Below, in pieces: positions 8,301-15,932 of a stretch of 64,000 nt of DNA (the stretch's first letter is position 1; every line of letters starts with the position of its first letter). Position numbers and translations under genes: made by a program. The DNA is from Bacillus safensis (GTDB taxonomy: Bacteria; Bacillota; Bacilli; Bacillales; Bacillaceae), in contig BSBG01000005.1 in assembly GCA_030159235.1 (NCBI GenBank), forward strand, positions 1-64,000, given 5' to 3'. A model generated the notes under the pieces. The model saw only the letters and a program-made list of their open reading frames with translations, had not been told where the DNA came from and did not search any database.

Positions 8301-9569
8301 ATGAAGAGGATTTTGAAGAATCTGACATTTCAGGTGATTGCAGCTGTCATCATCGGGATCATTGTCGGGATGGTTTGGCCAAACGTCGGAAAAGAAATGA
8401 AGCCGCTTGGTGATACCTTTATCAATGCCGTTAAAATGGTCATTGCACCAATTATTTTCTTAACCATTGTTCTTGGTATTGCCAAGATGGGCGATATGAA
8501 AAAGGTTGGAAAAGTTGGGGGAAAAGCATTTATCTATTTTGAAGTTGTGACGACGCTTGCGCTTGTCATTGGGCTGTTCGTTGTCAATATCATGAAGCCG
8601 GGAGCGGGTCTTGACTATAGTAAGCTCGAAAAAGGGGATGTCTCGCAGTATACCCAAAATGGCGGACAGGGTATCGACTGGATGGAGTTTGTCACACACA
8701 TCGTGCCATCTAACATGGTAGATGCTTTTGCAAAGGGTGATATTTTACAGATCTTATTCTTCTCTATTTTATTCGGTGTTGCACTCGCTGCACTTGGCGA
8801 GAAGGGGAAAGGCATCATTGAATGGCTTGATAAACTGTCACTCGTTTTCTTTAAAATCATTGGATATATCATGCGTGCTGCGCCGCTCGGTGCATTTGGG
8901 GCAATGGCCTATACGATCGGACACTTTGGGCTGGCATCGATTAAACCACTCGCGAGTCTGATGCTCTCCGTTTATATGACGATGTTCATTTTCATTTTCG
9001 TTGTGCTGAACATCATTTGTAAAATGTATGGCTTCAGCCTGTTCAGTTATCTGCGATTCATCAAGGATGAAATTTTGATTGTTCTTGGCACAAGCTCTTC
9101 AGAATCTGTGCTGCCAAGAATGATGGATAAAATGGAACGTTACGGGTGCTCTAAGTCTGTTGTTGGTCTTGTCATTCCAACGGGTTATTCCTTTAACCTA
9201 GACGGAACTTCTATCTATTTATCAATGGCCGTGGTTTTCTTGGCGCAAGTGTTTGGTGTAGACCTGTCCATCGGTCAGCAGATCACTATTATTCTTGTTC
9301 TGATGCTGACATCAAAGGGAGCTGCTGGGGTGACAGGAAGCGGATTTATCGTGCTCGCATCTACACTTGCTGCGCTTCAGGTCATACCGCTAGAGGGGCT
9401 TGCACTGCTGCTTGGGGTTGATCGTTTCATGAGTGAAGGAAGAGCTATTACAAACCTAATTGGAAATGGTATCGCAACAATTGTTGTCGCGAAGAGTGAA
9501 GGTGAATTTGACGAAACGAAGAGCAAAACAGCGCTTCAGGAAATGCGGAATATGAAGCAGGCTGTTTAG
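8301..9569 (+). CDS. dctP: C4-dicarboxylate transporter DctP (DAACS family)
   Basis: A 422-residue cation symporter of the dicarboxylate/amino acid (DctA/GltP) family that imports succinate, fumarate and malate. Visible family marks are VKMVIAPIIFLTIVLGIAKM, the Ser-rich hairpin LGTSSSESVLP, the motif PTGYSFNLDGT in helix 7, and the end segment LGVDRFMSEGRAITNLIGN. About eight helices plus two re-entrant loops are expected. ATG 8301 has GGGAG nine bases upstream; an extension to 8196 would run through the cre site and promoter. It is under DctSR activation and CcpA repression by inference from B. subtilis and from the cre site. Confidence 0.95.
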   Translation: MKRILKNLTFQVIAAVIIGIIVGMVWPNVGKEMKPLGDTFINAVKMVIAPIIFLTIVLGIAKMGDMKKVGKVGGKAFIYFEVVTTLALVIGLFVVNIMKPGAGLDYSKLEKGDVSQYTQNGGQGIDWMEFVTHIVPSNMVDAFAKGDILQILFFSILFGVALAALGEKGKGIIEWLDKLSLVFFKIIGYIMRAAPLGAFGAMAYTIGHFGLASIKPLASLMLSVYMTMFIFIFVVLNIICKMYGFSLFSYLRFIKDEILIVLGTSSSESVLPRMMDKMERYGCSKSVVGLVIPTGYSFNLDGTSIYLSMAVVFLAQVFGVDLSIGQQITIILVLMLTSKGAAGVTGSGFIVLASTLAALQVIPLEGLALLLGVDRFMSEGRAITNLIGNGIATIVVAKSEGEFDETKSKTALQEMRNMKQAV

Positions 9570-9582
9570 TATAAAAACAACC

Positions 9583-9625
9583 AAAAACCGAAACCTTATG
9601 TTCTACATGGGTTCGGTTTTTTTCT
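9583..9625 (+). terminator. Terminator of dctP
   Basis: AAAAACCGAA (9583-9592) pairs with TTCGGTTTTT (from 9612) and ends in a T run. Confidence 0.8.
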
Positions 9626-9779
9626 TATGTGAAAAAGAAAAAACATGAAAGTCTGATAAATTTAATACGAATCGTAAGACCTCATTGACCTTTTATTATA
9701 TAATTTACAGAAAGATCCGATATAATGTATATCAGATACGATGAAAAATAGACTTTAGTCCTGGCAGGTGTGTAACGTA

Positions 9780-10802
9780 ATGGCGGCATTTTTAAAATTG
9801 TTTGAAAAACCCGGTGTTAAGCGGTTTTTAGTATTTGTAGTATTAGCCACAGCATTATATCTATTAAGAGGAATGATGAATTTAATTCTTCTGACCTTCA
9901 TTTTCACCTTTTTGATGAATCGATTAGAAGAGGTCATTAGAGGCTTTTTAAATCGCTTCCTGAAAATAGGACAGAAATCGGTCATTACCATTTTGTATAT
10001 ACTCCTGGCTGGTGGATTGACGTTTGGCGGATTCGTTTTTGTGCCAATTATCGCCAAACAGGTAGAGCAGTTATTTCATCTAGGAAAGAAAATTGCAGAT
10101 CATCCACAAGATTTACCCTTCTTTGATGTCATCACGAACGTATTCGGAGATTTCAAAATATCAGCTTTCTTTGAGAAAGGGTTTAATTTCCTCTATACAT
10201 ACTTAACAGATTTCAGCACGTTCAGTATCCAGGTCATGATGTCCTTAATATTAAGCATGTTCTTCCTGCTTGAAAAAGAACGCCTCATTCAATTCATGAA
10301 CAAGTTCAAAACGAGTAAAATCTCCGTGTTCTATCATGAAATTGCCTTCTTTGGACGTAAATTTTCACGAACGTTTGGAAAAGTGCTTGAAGCACAATTT
10401 ATCATTGCAACCGTTAACAGTGTGTTAACGACAATCGCACTAGGTATTATGGGTTTCCCGCAGTTATTCGGATTAGCGGTCATGGTCTTTTTACTAGGCT
10501 TAATCCCGGTAGCGGGTGTGGTCATTTCTCTTATTCCACTCAGCATTATTGCGTATACACTTGGAGGCGGGATGTACGTCTTTTACATTGTGCTGGTCAT
10601 TGTGATTATCCATGCAATTGAAGCTTATTTCTTAAATCCTAAGCTCATGTCAGCTAAAACAGAACTCCCTATTTTCTTCACATTTATTGTGCTGATCTTC
10701 TCTGAACATTATATTGGCATTTGGGGCCTTATTATCGGTATCCCAATCTTTGTGTTTCTTTTAGATATTTTAGAGGTCACAAATAAGGAAGAAAGTAATT
10801 AA
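9780..10802 (+). CDS. ydbI: AI-2E family membrane protein YdbI
   Basis: A 340-residue AI-2E (PerM-like) family transporter with about eight membrane helices. N-terminal helices near 15-50 and 60-90 are followed by a soluble middle part and a C-terminal bundle with GLIPVAGVVISLIPLSIIA and the conserved NPKLMS before the last helices. Family members export small organic molecules or ions; the substrate of YdbI is not known. ATG 9780 is used, with AGGTG nine bases upstream; a GTG at 9768 overlaps that site. Synteny with dctP on the left and ydbJ on the right equals the B. subtilis order. Confidence 0.88.
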   Translation: MAAFLKLFEKPGVKRFLVFVVLATALYLLRGMMNLILLTFIFTFLMNRLEEVIRGFLNRFLKIGQKSVITILYILLAGGLTFGGFVFVPIIAKQVEQLFHLGKKIADHPQDLPFFDVITNVFGDFKISAFFEKGFNFLYTYLTDFSTFSIQVMMSLILSMFFLLEKERLIQFMNKFKTSKISVFYHEIAFFGRKFSRTFGKVLEAQFIIATVNSVLTTIALGIMGFPQLFGLAVMVFLLGLIPVAGVVISLIPLSIIAYTLGGGMYVFYIVLVIVIIHAIEAYFLNPKLMSAKTELPIFFTFIVLIFSEHYIGIWGLIIGIPIFVFLLDILEVTNKEESN

Positions 10803-10822
10803 AAAATTCATATGAACCCTGT

Positions 10823-10850
10823 TTGTAACTTTCCGGAAATAAGGTATAAA
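10823..10850 (+). promoter_or_regulatory. SigA-type promoter before the leader RNA
   Basis: TTGTAA (10823-10828), 16 bases and TATAAA (10845-10850). The predicted start is about 10857, which gives a 180-base leader ended by a strong terminator. Confidence 0.5.
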
Positions 10851-10856
10851 TGGTAT

Positions 10857-11037
10857 GAAAATATCATATTACCACACGCTTAACCCTTCTAAAGGAATGG
10901 AGGACACTTGCTTTTGGGGATGAATTTTTCTTTCATAAGAAAAAAGGATATCAATCTCATCAGCGTGGAAAGCGTGAAACATCGGTACACGTATGGACTG
11001 GGCAGGCCCACGAGAAGACTCTCTCGTGGGCCTTTTT
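10857..11037 (+). ncRNA. Structured leader or small RNA ended by a terminator, before a dead symporter gene
   Basis: About 180 bases from the predicted start to an 11-bp GC-rich perfect hairpin (11005-11015 with 11022-11032) and TTTTT. The next gene fragment starts at 11057, so transcription would stop before it unless the hairpin is prevented; this is an attenuator layout or a free small RNA. A 43-codon frame (TTG 10908 with GGAGG four bases upstream, stop 11037-11039) runs through the whole terminator and may be a leader peptide. I see no T-box core and none of the riboswitch signatures that I know. Confidence 0.4.
11005..11037 (+). terminator. Strong intrinsic terminator inside the leader
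   Basis: GGCCCACGAGA and TCTCGTGGGCC pair perfectly around AGACTC and run into TTTTT. Confidence 0.9.
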
Positions 11038-11056
11038 GACGAGGAAGGGGATTTTG

Positions 11057-11427
11057 TTGAAGCTAGCGACGAAAATCCTGATTGCCTTGTTTGTAGGTGC
11101 AATCACAGGACTGCTGCTCAACATTTTTGCTCCTAATGTATTCAAAGTGTTAACCTCTATCTATTTACGCCCCTAGGTCAAATCTTTTTAAACCTGATTA
11201 AAATGCTCGTTGTGCCAATTACATTCTTTTCTATTATGCTCGCTATGGTATTGACTTCTGTCGATATTCCTGTTGAAGGCATTGCGCTTATCCTTGGCAT
11301 AGACAGCTTGTTAAATATGGAAAGAACCGTTGTCAATATTCCAGGTGACGCCGCATGTGCCGTGATCGTGACAGAAATCGAGAAAAAGCACGAGAAAGAA
11401 ACTTCATCACCTTACCTATCGATGTAA
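11057..11427 (+). pseudogene. Decayed DAACS (glutamate/dicarboxylate) symporter
   Basis: A TTG start at 11057 with AGGAAGGGG upstream opens a DctA/GltP-type N-terminus (KILIALFVGAITGLLL). The frame ends at TAG 11174; the family sequence goes on one frame over as PLGQIFLNLIKMLVVPITFF, so there is a one-base shift at the C run near 11170-11173. After MLAMVLTS the text jumps straight to the family's C-terminal part (IPVEGIALILGIDSLLNMERT), so several hundred internal codons are missing. An own terminator follows at 11439-11462. The gene cannot make a working carrier. It may be a former relative of dctP, but the parts left do not align to dctP closely enough to call a tandem copy. Confidence 0.85.
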
Positions 11428-11438
11428 TGTTCAAGAAG

Positions 11439-11462
11439 GGCTGATGGCTTCAGCCTTTTTTT
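11439..11462 (+). terminator. Terminator after the symporter remnant
   Basis: GGCTGA (11439-11444) pairs with TCAGCC (11450-11455) and runs into seven T. Confidence 0.75.
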
Positions 11463-11552
11463 CATGGAGTCCTTGTCTTGCGTGATATACTTTTAACAGA
11501 ATGAGCGGTTTTACCTGCCGCCATAGGCTTTACATCAGAAGGAGGAACCACT

Positions 11553-12479
11553 TTGCAGTCTGCTGTTCTTAAAGTAGAGAAAGTCGATAAACAAATTGGC
11601 CGCAAAATGATCTTACAGGATATATCTTTAGACATTGGGCGAGGAGAAATTGTTGGATTACTTGGTCCTAATGGGTCTGGAAAAACAACCTTGATTCGCG
11701 TGATCGTTGGCTTGATGAAAAAAAACAATGGTCGAATTTTAATCAATGGATATTCACAAGATGAGGATTTTCTACAGGCGATGTCATCTGTTGGTGCGAT
11801 CATAGAAAACCCCGAATTTTATTCGTATTTAACTGGCTTTGAAAACCTTGAACTGTATGCAGCCATGCACGCCGGTGTGACGGAGGAACGCATTAAGGAA
11901 GTGGTGGAAAGAGTTCGTCTAGAGCACGCCATTCATCAGAAGGTCAAGACGTATTCACTAGGGATGAAACAAAGGCTGGGGATTGCACAAGCCATTTTGC
12001 ATCAGCCGAACCTACTGATTTTAGACGAACCGACAAATGGACTTGATCCTGCAGGAATGAAAGAATTCCGAGAGCACTTGCAAATGCTCGTACAAGAAGA
12101 AGGAACCTCGGTGTTATTTGCTACTCATTTATTGCATGAGGTAGAAGAACTATGTGACCGCATGATCATCATTCAAAAGGGACAGATCAAAGCTAGTACT
12201 CATCTCCGGAATATGGAGAGCAAAGAACAGGTGCTAATGAATATTCAGCCAGTCGAAAAAGCAGTTTCATGGCTTGATGCACACGAGTATACATATGAAC
12301 GAAATGGAGAGTGTGTATTGCTTCAACTGAACAAAGAACATGTGCCAAAGCTGAACAAACAGCTTGTGCTGGCGGGATTTGATGTGCTTGAAATGATGCC
12401 TCAAAAGCAATCAATTGAAGAGGCGTTTATGAAATGGACGGAAGGCGGGACGACAGATGCTTCAACTCATCAAGAATGA
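11553..12479 (+). CDS. ydbJ: ABC transporter ATP-binding protein YdbJ
   Basis: A 308-residue ABC ATPase with Walker A LLGPNGSGKTT (about 37-47), signature YSLGMKQRLGIAQA (about 133), Walker B LLILDEPTNGLDPAG and the switch His in FATHLLHE. The C-terminal 90 residues are the extension usual in DrrA/BcrA-type exporters. The start is TTG 11553, seven bases after GGAGG. Its end overlaps ydbK by 23 bases, so both are translated together. The pair should be an exporter of unknown substrate. Confidence 0.92.
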   Translation: MQSAVLKVEKVDKQIGRKMILQDISLDIGRGEIVGLLGPNGSGKTTLIRVIVGLMKKNNGRILINGYSQDEDFLQAMSSVGAIIENPEFYSYLTGFENLELYAAMHAGVTEERIKEVVERVRLEHAIHQKVKTYSLGMKQRLGIAQAILHQPNLLILDEPTNGLDPAGMKEFREHLQMLVQEEGTSVLFATHLLHEVEELCDRMIIIQKGQIKASTHLRNMESKEQVLMNIQPVEKAVSWLDAHEYTYERNGECVLLQLNKEHVPKLNKQLVLAGFDVLEMMPQKQSIEEAFMKWTEGGTTDASTHQE

Positions 12480-13224
12480 GCATAAGAAAATCATGAGGAA
12501 AAAGATCACATTCATTGCCCTTGGCTTGATCGTTGTTTTTCAACTGGTAATGGCTCTAGCGTTGAAACGAGTGATATCCAGCTTTGGGGGACAAGACACA
12601 GTCGCAAACTATTTTGCTTATTCTACGAATGTCGTGTTTATTTTACAGGTGCTCGCTGTCGTTATTGGCGCCACCCTCATCTCAACAGAGTTTCAAAAAA
12701 GGACGATTAAGTTCTTATTGATCCGGCCAAAAACAAGGCTGCACATCTTTCTGTCAAAATTCATCACACTTGTGTTGACGGTCATTTACTTGTTTGTTTT
12801 TTATTATGTATTAGCTTTCCTATTTGGTTTCATTTTCTTTGGTACTGAATTTGATGAAACGACGGGACGGTTATTTCAGCATACGTTTGCCGTCATCGGA
12901 TCTCAGTGGGTGGAAGTGGTCATGATGGCAAGCTTTGCTTTTATGTGTTCCAGTTTGTTCAGGAATAGTCTCGTTGCGCTTGTGACCTCGTTCTTTGTTT
13001 TATATGCGGCGAAGTCACTTGTGCCCATCATGTCTCTCTTAGAAAATCAGTGGGGGAAAATCCTGCTTTTTGCTAATACGGACTTTACTCAGTACAGCTT
13101 TCAAGGACCGCCGGCCTTTCAAGGGATGAGCCCTTTGTTTTCTCTATTTATAGTGGGGGCGCATTTTATTTTCTTTGTAGGTGCGGCCTGGGTCCTTTTC
13201 TGGAAACGAGATGTAAATGTGTAA
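12457..13224 (+). CDS. ydbK: ABC transporter permease YdbK
   Basis: A 255-residue ABC-2-type permease with six membrane helices (about 18-38, 62-82, 105-128, 150-170, 176-196, 228-248). The segment ISTEFQKRTIKFLLIRPKTR after helix 2 is the coupling motif usual for ABC-2 exporters. It partners with YdbJ, whose 3' end it overlaps. The substrate is not known. Confidence 0.9.
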   Translation: MLQLIKNEHKKIMRKKITFIALGLIVVFQLVMALALKRVISSFGGQDTVANYFAYSTNVVFILQVLAVVIGATLISTEFQKRTIKFLLIRPKTRLHIFLSKFITLVLTVIYLFVFYYVLAFLFGFIFFGTEFDETTGRLFQHTFAVIGSQWVEVVMMASFAFMCSSLFRNSLVALVTSFFVLYAAKSLVPIMSLLENQWGKILLFANTDFTQYSFQGPPAFQGMSPLFSLFIVGAHFIFFVGAAWVLFWKRDVNV

Positions 13225-13341
13225 AAATTGTGTCAAATAACAAGAAAAATTCGTGACATCTTTGTGAAAACGAGTCGGTATTTCACGATATCCAGCTGAT
13301 TTTGACTTATAATAAGAAGGAGTCATGGAGGTGGCACTATC

Positions 13342-13677
13342 GTGAAAAATTTCATTACGGCTTTACCAATTTTGTTGCTGCTGTCGTTTTCGTTCGTGTC
13401 TTTTGCCTTCCAGTTTGATCATCTTGTTTATTTCAGACTAGCGCTAGGGATCTTTTCGTTAGCGGGTCTTTTCTTTCTGTATACACTTAAAAGAAACATG
13501 AAATGGTTCATGGTCTATTTATATGCGAGCTGGATCATTCTTGCTGCCGTCACGACATTTGAGGAACCAGTCTTTTCCCAATTCTTCTTCGGCGGTTTAA
13601 CGATGACAATGGGTTATCTCACATATATGCTCATTTATTTAGGAATGAAGCAGGACCGTGTAGCGAAATCACATTAA
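13342..13677 (+). CDS. ydbL: Membrane protein YdbL
   Basis: A 111-residue protein with four membrane helices, the length I recall for B. subtilis YdbL, which also follows ydbK. The start is GTG 13342 after GGAGGTGG. Function is unknown. A 117-base gap separates it from ydbK and a strong terminator follows. Confidence 0.8.
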   Translation: MKNFITALPILLLLSFSFVSFAFQFDHLVYFRLALGIFSLAGLFFLYTLKRNMKWFMVYLYASWIILAAVTTFEEPVFSQFFFGGLTMTMGYLTYMLIYLGMKQDRVAKSH

Positions 13678-13680
13678 AAC

Positions 13681-13725
13681 AAAAGCCGATAAAATCGAAT
13701 AACAGATTTTATCGGCTTTTTTATT
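13681..13725 (+). terminator. Terminator of ydbL
   Basis: A perfect 16-bp stem (13681-13696 with 13705-13720) around an eight-base loop, followed by T bases. Confidence 0.9.
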
Positions 13726-13740
13726 TCTGTTGTAGCAGAC

Positions 13741-13768
13741 AAAAGAGCAGCCGGCTATGACTGCTCTT
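13741..13768 (-). terminator. Terminator of the Fur-regulated small gene
   Basis: On the minus strand AGAGCAG (13767-13761) pairs with CTGCTCT (13750-13744) and ends in TTTTG. Confidence 0.65.
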
Positions 13769-13775
13769 CTTGTGC

Positions 13776-13925
13776 TTATGATTCACGCCCAGCAGCTGCA
13801 AGCTGTTTCTGGTGTTTTTTGTCGATGGTTTCGTATATACTTTCCATCATTTTAGGATCGCGCATAATGGCCTTTTTGTTCTCTTCAATCAATTGCTGAT
13901 AGGTTTTGATTTTCTTTTTAGACAT
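13776..13925 (-). CDS. Fur-regulated basic protein, FbpA/FbpB (YdbN) type
   Basis: A 49-residue, strongly basic protein (starts MSKKKIKTYQQLIEENKKAI, ends AAAGRES) with AAGGAG ten bases before the ATG. Size, charge and the phrase LIEENKKAIMRDP are those of the small Fur-regulated basic proteins of B. subtilis, which work with the small RNA FsrA in the iron-sparing response; ydbN lies at this place there. A nearly perfect Fur box stands about 60 bases upstream. Whether it is the orthologue of FbpA or FbpB cannot be settled from sequence alone. Confidence 0.8.
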   Translation of the reverse strand: MSKKKIKTYQQLIEENKKAIMRDPKMMESIYETIDKKHQKQLAAAGRES

Positions 13926-13982
13926 TTGTCTCAACGCTCCTTTATCAGTATGGATATCTATAGAATTTCACATAGTTGAAAT

Positions 13983-13997
13983 TGATAATCATTTTCA
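13983..13997. promoter_or_regulatory. Fur box
   Basis: Read on the minus strand TGAAAATGATTATCA matches the 7-1-7 Fur consensus TGATAATNATTATCA at 14 of 15 positions. It lies 58 bases upstream of the small basic gene and should give repression by Fe-loaded Fur. Confidence 0.85.
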
Positions 13998-14040
13998 ATT
14001 AGCAACTCCATTATACAAAGACAAATGTCAGAAGTAAAGA

Positions 14041-14220
14041 TTCAATTCAGAAAATTCATGTAACCGACATATTCCCAGCTGTATCGACGCTGAATTCTTT
14101 CCCAGGAAATAATTCCTGTCAATTCTTGTCGTGATCGAGACATCATAAGTTTGTTGAAACGTTTTGGCCCCAGATCTCGTCTTATGTAGAGATTTGAAGT
14201 CAAAGGTTGCGAAGAAATAA
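14041..14220. other. Gap without a supported gene; possible remnant
   Basis: A 60-codon minus-strand frame (RSRQELTGIISWERIQRR and so on) is open here but begins only inside the ydbP terminator and lacks a ribosome site. It may be the tail of a lost gene; B. subtilis has ydbO at this place, but no cation-efflux signature is visible. I do not call a gene. Confidence 0.3.
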
Positions 14221-14221
14221 A

Positions 14222-14254
14222 AAAGACACCAGCAAAAGTTTGCTGATGTCCTTT
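14222..14254 (-). terminator. Terminator of ydbP
   Basis: On the minus strand GACATCAGCAAA and TTTGCTGGTGTC pair with one mismatch (14250-14239 with 14236-14225) and run into TTTTTT. Confidence 0.85.
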
Positions 14255-14264
14255 ATTCAAGCAA

Positions 14265-14585
14265 TTAAGAAACGTGCTCTTGAAGAAACTCTGTCACTTC
14301 TTCAGGCGATTTTGCGTTTGCGCTGTGTAAATGGCCTGTTTTTTCACCATTTTTGAAAATTAACAGGCTTGGAATGCCCATTACCTGATATGTTTCCGCT
14401 AATTCAGGGAAATCATCTTTGTTTATTTCAAACCATTCATGGTGAGCATAAGCTTCTAGGATATCTGGAATGAACATGTCCATTCTTGTGCAATCAGGAC
14501 ACCATGTTGCAAAGAATTTAACGATGACTTCTTTGTCTGATTGAATAATTTCATTGAATTGTTCAGTACTTGTGATTTTTTTCAA
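14265..14585 (-). CDS. ydbP: Thioredoxin-like protein YdbP
   Basis: A 106-residue thioredoxin-fold protein with the active site WCPDC (Cys29, Cys32) and the cis-Pro in MGIPSLLIF. It should be a cytoplasmic thiol-disulfide oxidoreductase; the target is unknown. I use TTG 14585, ten bases after AAGGAG, giving the B. subtilis length; an upstream ATG at 14612 would place the ribosome site inside the gene. It is read away from ddl across a 184-base gap. Confidence 0.9.
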   Translation of the reverse strand: MKKITSTEQFNEIIQSDKEVIVKFFATWCPDCTRMDMFIPDILEAYAHHEWFEINKDDFPELAETYQVMGIPSLLIFKNGEKTGHLHSANAKSPEEVTEFLQEHVS

Positions 14586-14769
14586 TTTGTCACAACTCCT
14601 TTTCAATGTCATTTTAATATAAAATTAAGGCGAATGACATACAAATGCTCAGGGGGCGCTTACATTCTTTACAAATCATTTCAATTTCGTAACAACAAAA
14701 ATTAATTAGAGCATTTTTACTTGAAAGTGATAAGATAGTAAAGATGAATTTTAGTGGGGGGAGTATCCA

Positions 14770-15852
14770 TTGAAAATAAGTTTAGGATTGATTTACGGCG
14801 GAAAGTCAGCCGAACATAATGTATCACTGCAAACAGCCCTTGCAGTTACAAAAGCACTTAACACTGAGAAGTTCGATATACATCCAATTTATATTACAGA
14901 AGAGGGTGAATGGTTAAGAGGCGAAAAACTCACTGAACCAGTATCAAACGTCAAAATGCTTCAATTTGAACAGAACGCTAAGACGTTTTTACCAACTTCT
15001 TTAAATGAGAGCATGTTTCCACAGCCTGCATCGGCTGATGAGAAAATTGATGTTGTCTTCCCATTGCTGCACGGACCAAATGGCGAGGATGGAACAATGC
15101 AAGGATTACTTGAACTGTTAAATATCCCTTATGTCGGCAACGGCGTTCTCGCTTCTGCTGCGGGTATGGATAAAGTATTGATGAAAGATGTTTTTGCACA
15201 AGCAGGACTTGCACAAGCAAAGCACCTTTCCTTCAATAAAAAAGACTATGAAAAAGCGACATCAGACAGCTTAGAACAAGTGGAAAAAATTCTTGGCTAT
15301 CCATGCTTCGTGAAGCCTGCCAACATGGGGTCAAGTGTTGGAATTAGCAAATGTCGCAGCAAAGAAGAGCTGCAAACCGCATTCAACCTCGCTTTCCAAT
15401 ATGATCGTCGTGTGGTTGTAGAAGAAGGCGTCGTTGGAAGAGAAATTGAAATTGGTGTATTAGGCAATGACGAACCAAAATGCTCTGTCGTTGGTGAAAT
15501 TGCACCTAAAACAGATTTTTATGACTACAAAGCAAAATATGAAGATGGCGATACAGATTTGATCATTCCTGCGAGTGTGTCAGAGGATGAGTACAAGACG
15601 ATTCATGATATGGCGATTAAGGCATTTAAAGCGCTCGATGGATCTGGTCTTGTACGTGCAGACTTCTTCCTGACAGAAAAAGGCGAAGTGTTGATCAATG
15701 AAGTGAATACAATGCCTGGATTCACACCATTTAGTATGTTCCCGCTGCTTTGGAAGCACACCGGTGTAGAGTATCCAGAGTTGATTGAAAAGCTGGTGTC
15801 ACTTGCAATTGAACGCCATCAAGAAAAACAAACCATTAAAACCACTTTTTAA
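14770..15852 (+). CDS. ddl: D-alanine--D-alanine ligase
   Basis: A 360-residue ATP-grasp ligase that joins two D-Ala for the peptidoglycan stem peptide. Visible marks are [12 protein letters not shown] at residues 9-20, [16 protein letters not shown], the ATP-grasp lid [12 protein letters not shown], and the C-terminal metal and substrate motif [14 protein letters not shown] 14770 follows a GGGGGG-rich ribosome site. murF follows after a short terminator, so the last two steps of UDP-MurNAc-pentapeptide synthesis lie side by side. Confidence 0.97.
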   Translation: MKISLGLIYGGKSAEHNVSLQTALAVTKALNTEKFDIHPIYITEEGEWLRGEKLTEPVSNVKMLQFEQNAKTFLPTSLNESMFPQPASADEKIDVVFPLLHGPNGEDGTMQGLLELLNIPYVGNGVLASAAGMDKVLMKDVFAQAGLAQAKHLSFNKKDYEKATSDSLEQVEKILGYPCFVKPANMGSSVGISKCRSKEELQTAFNLAFQYDRRVVVEEGVVGREIEIGVLGNDEPKCSVVGEIAPKTDFYDYKAKYEDGDTDLIIPASVSEDEYKTIHDMAIKAFKALDGSGLVRADFFLTEKGEVLINEVNTMPGFTPFSMFPLLWKHTGVEYPELIEKLVSLAIERHQEKQTIKTTF

Positions 15853-15866
15853 TGTGAGCAACAAGC

Positions 15867-15896
15867 AGACACTATCCTTAGGTAGTGTCTCTTTTC
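15867..15896 (+). terminator. Hairpin between ddl and murF
   Basis: AGACACTA (15867-15874) pairs with TAGTGTCT (15883-15890), followed by CTTTTCCTT. Read-through into murF is likely to be partial. Confidence 0.65.
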
Positions 15897-15932
15897 CTTC
15901 AAACGTGAAATGAGAAAGAGAGGCGAAAAATC

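Noticed and set aside
14042..14260. 72-codon minus-strand frame
   Set aside because: Its first codons are the ydbP terminator and there is no ribosome site. Only the later part could be a gene remnant, and I could not tie it to a family.
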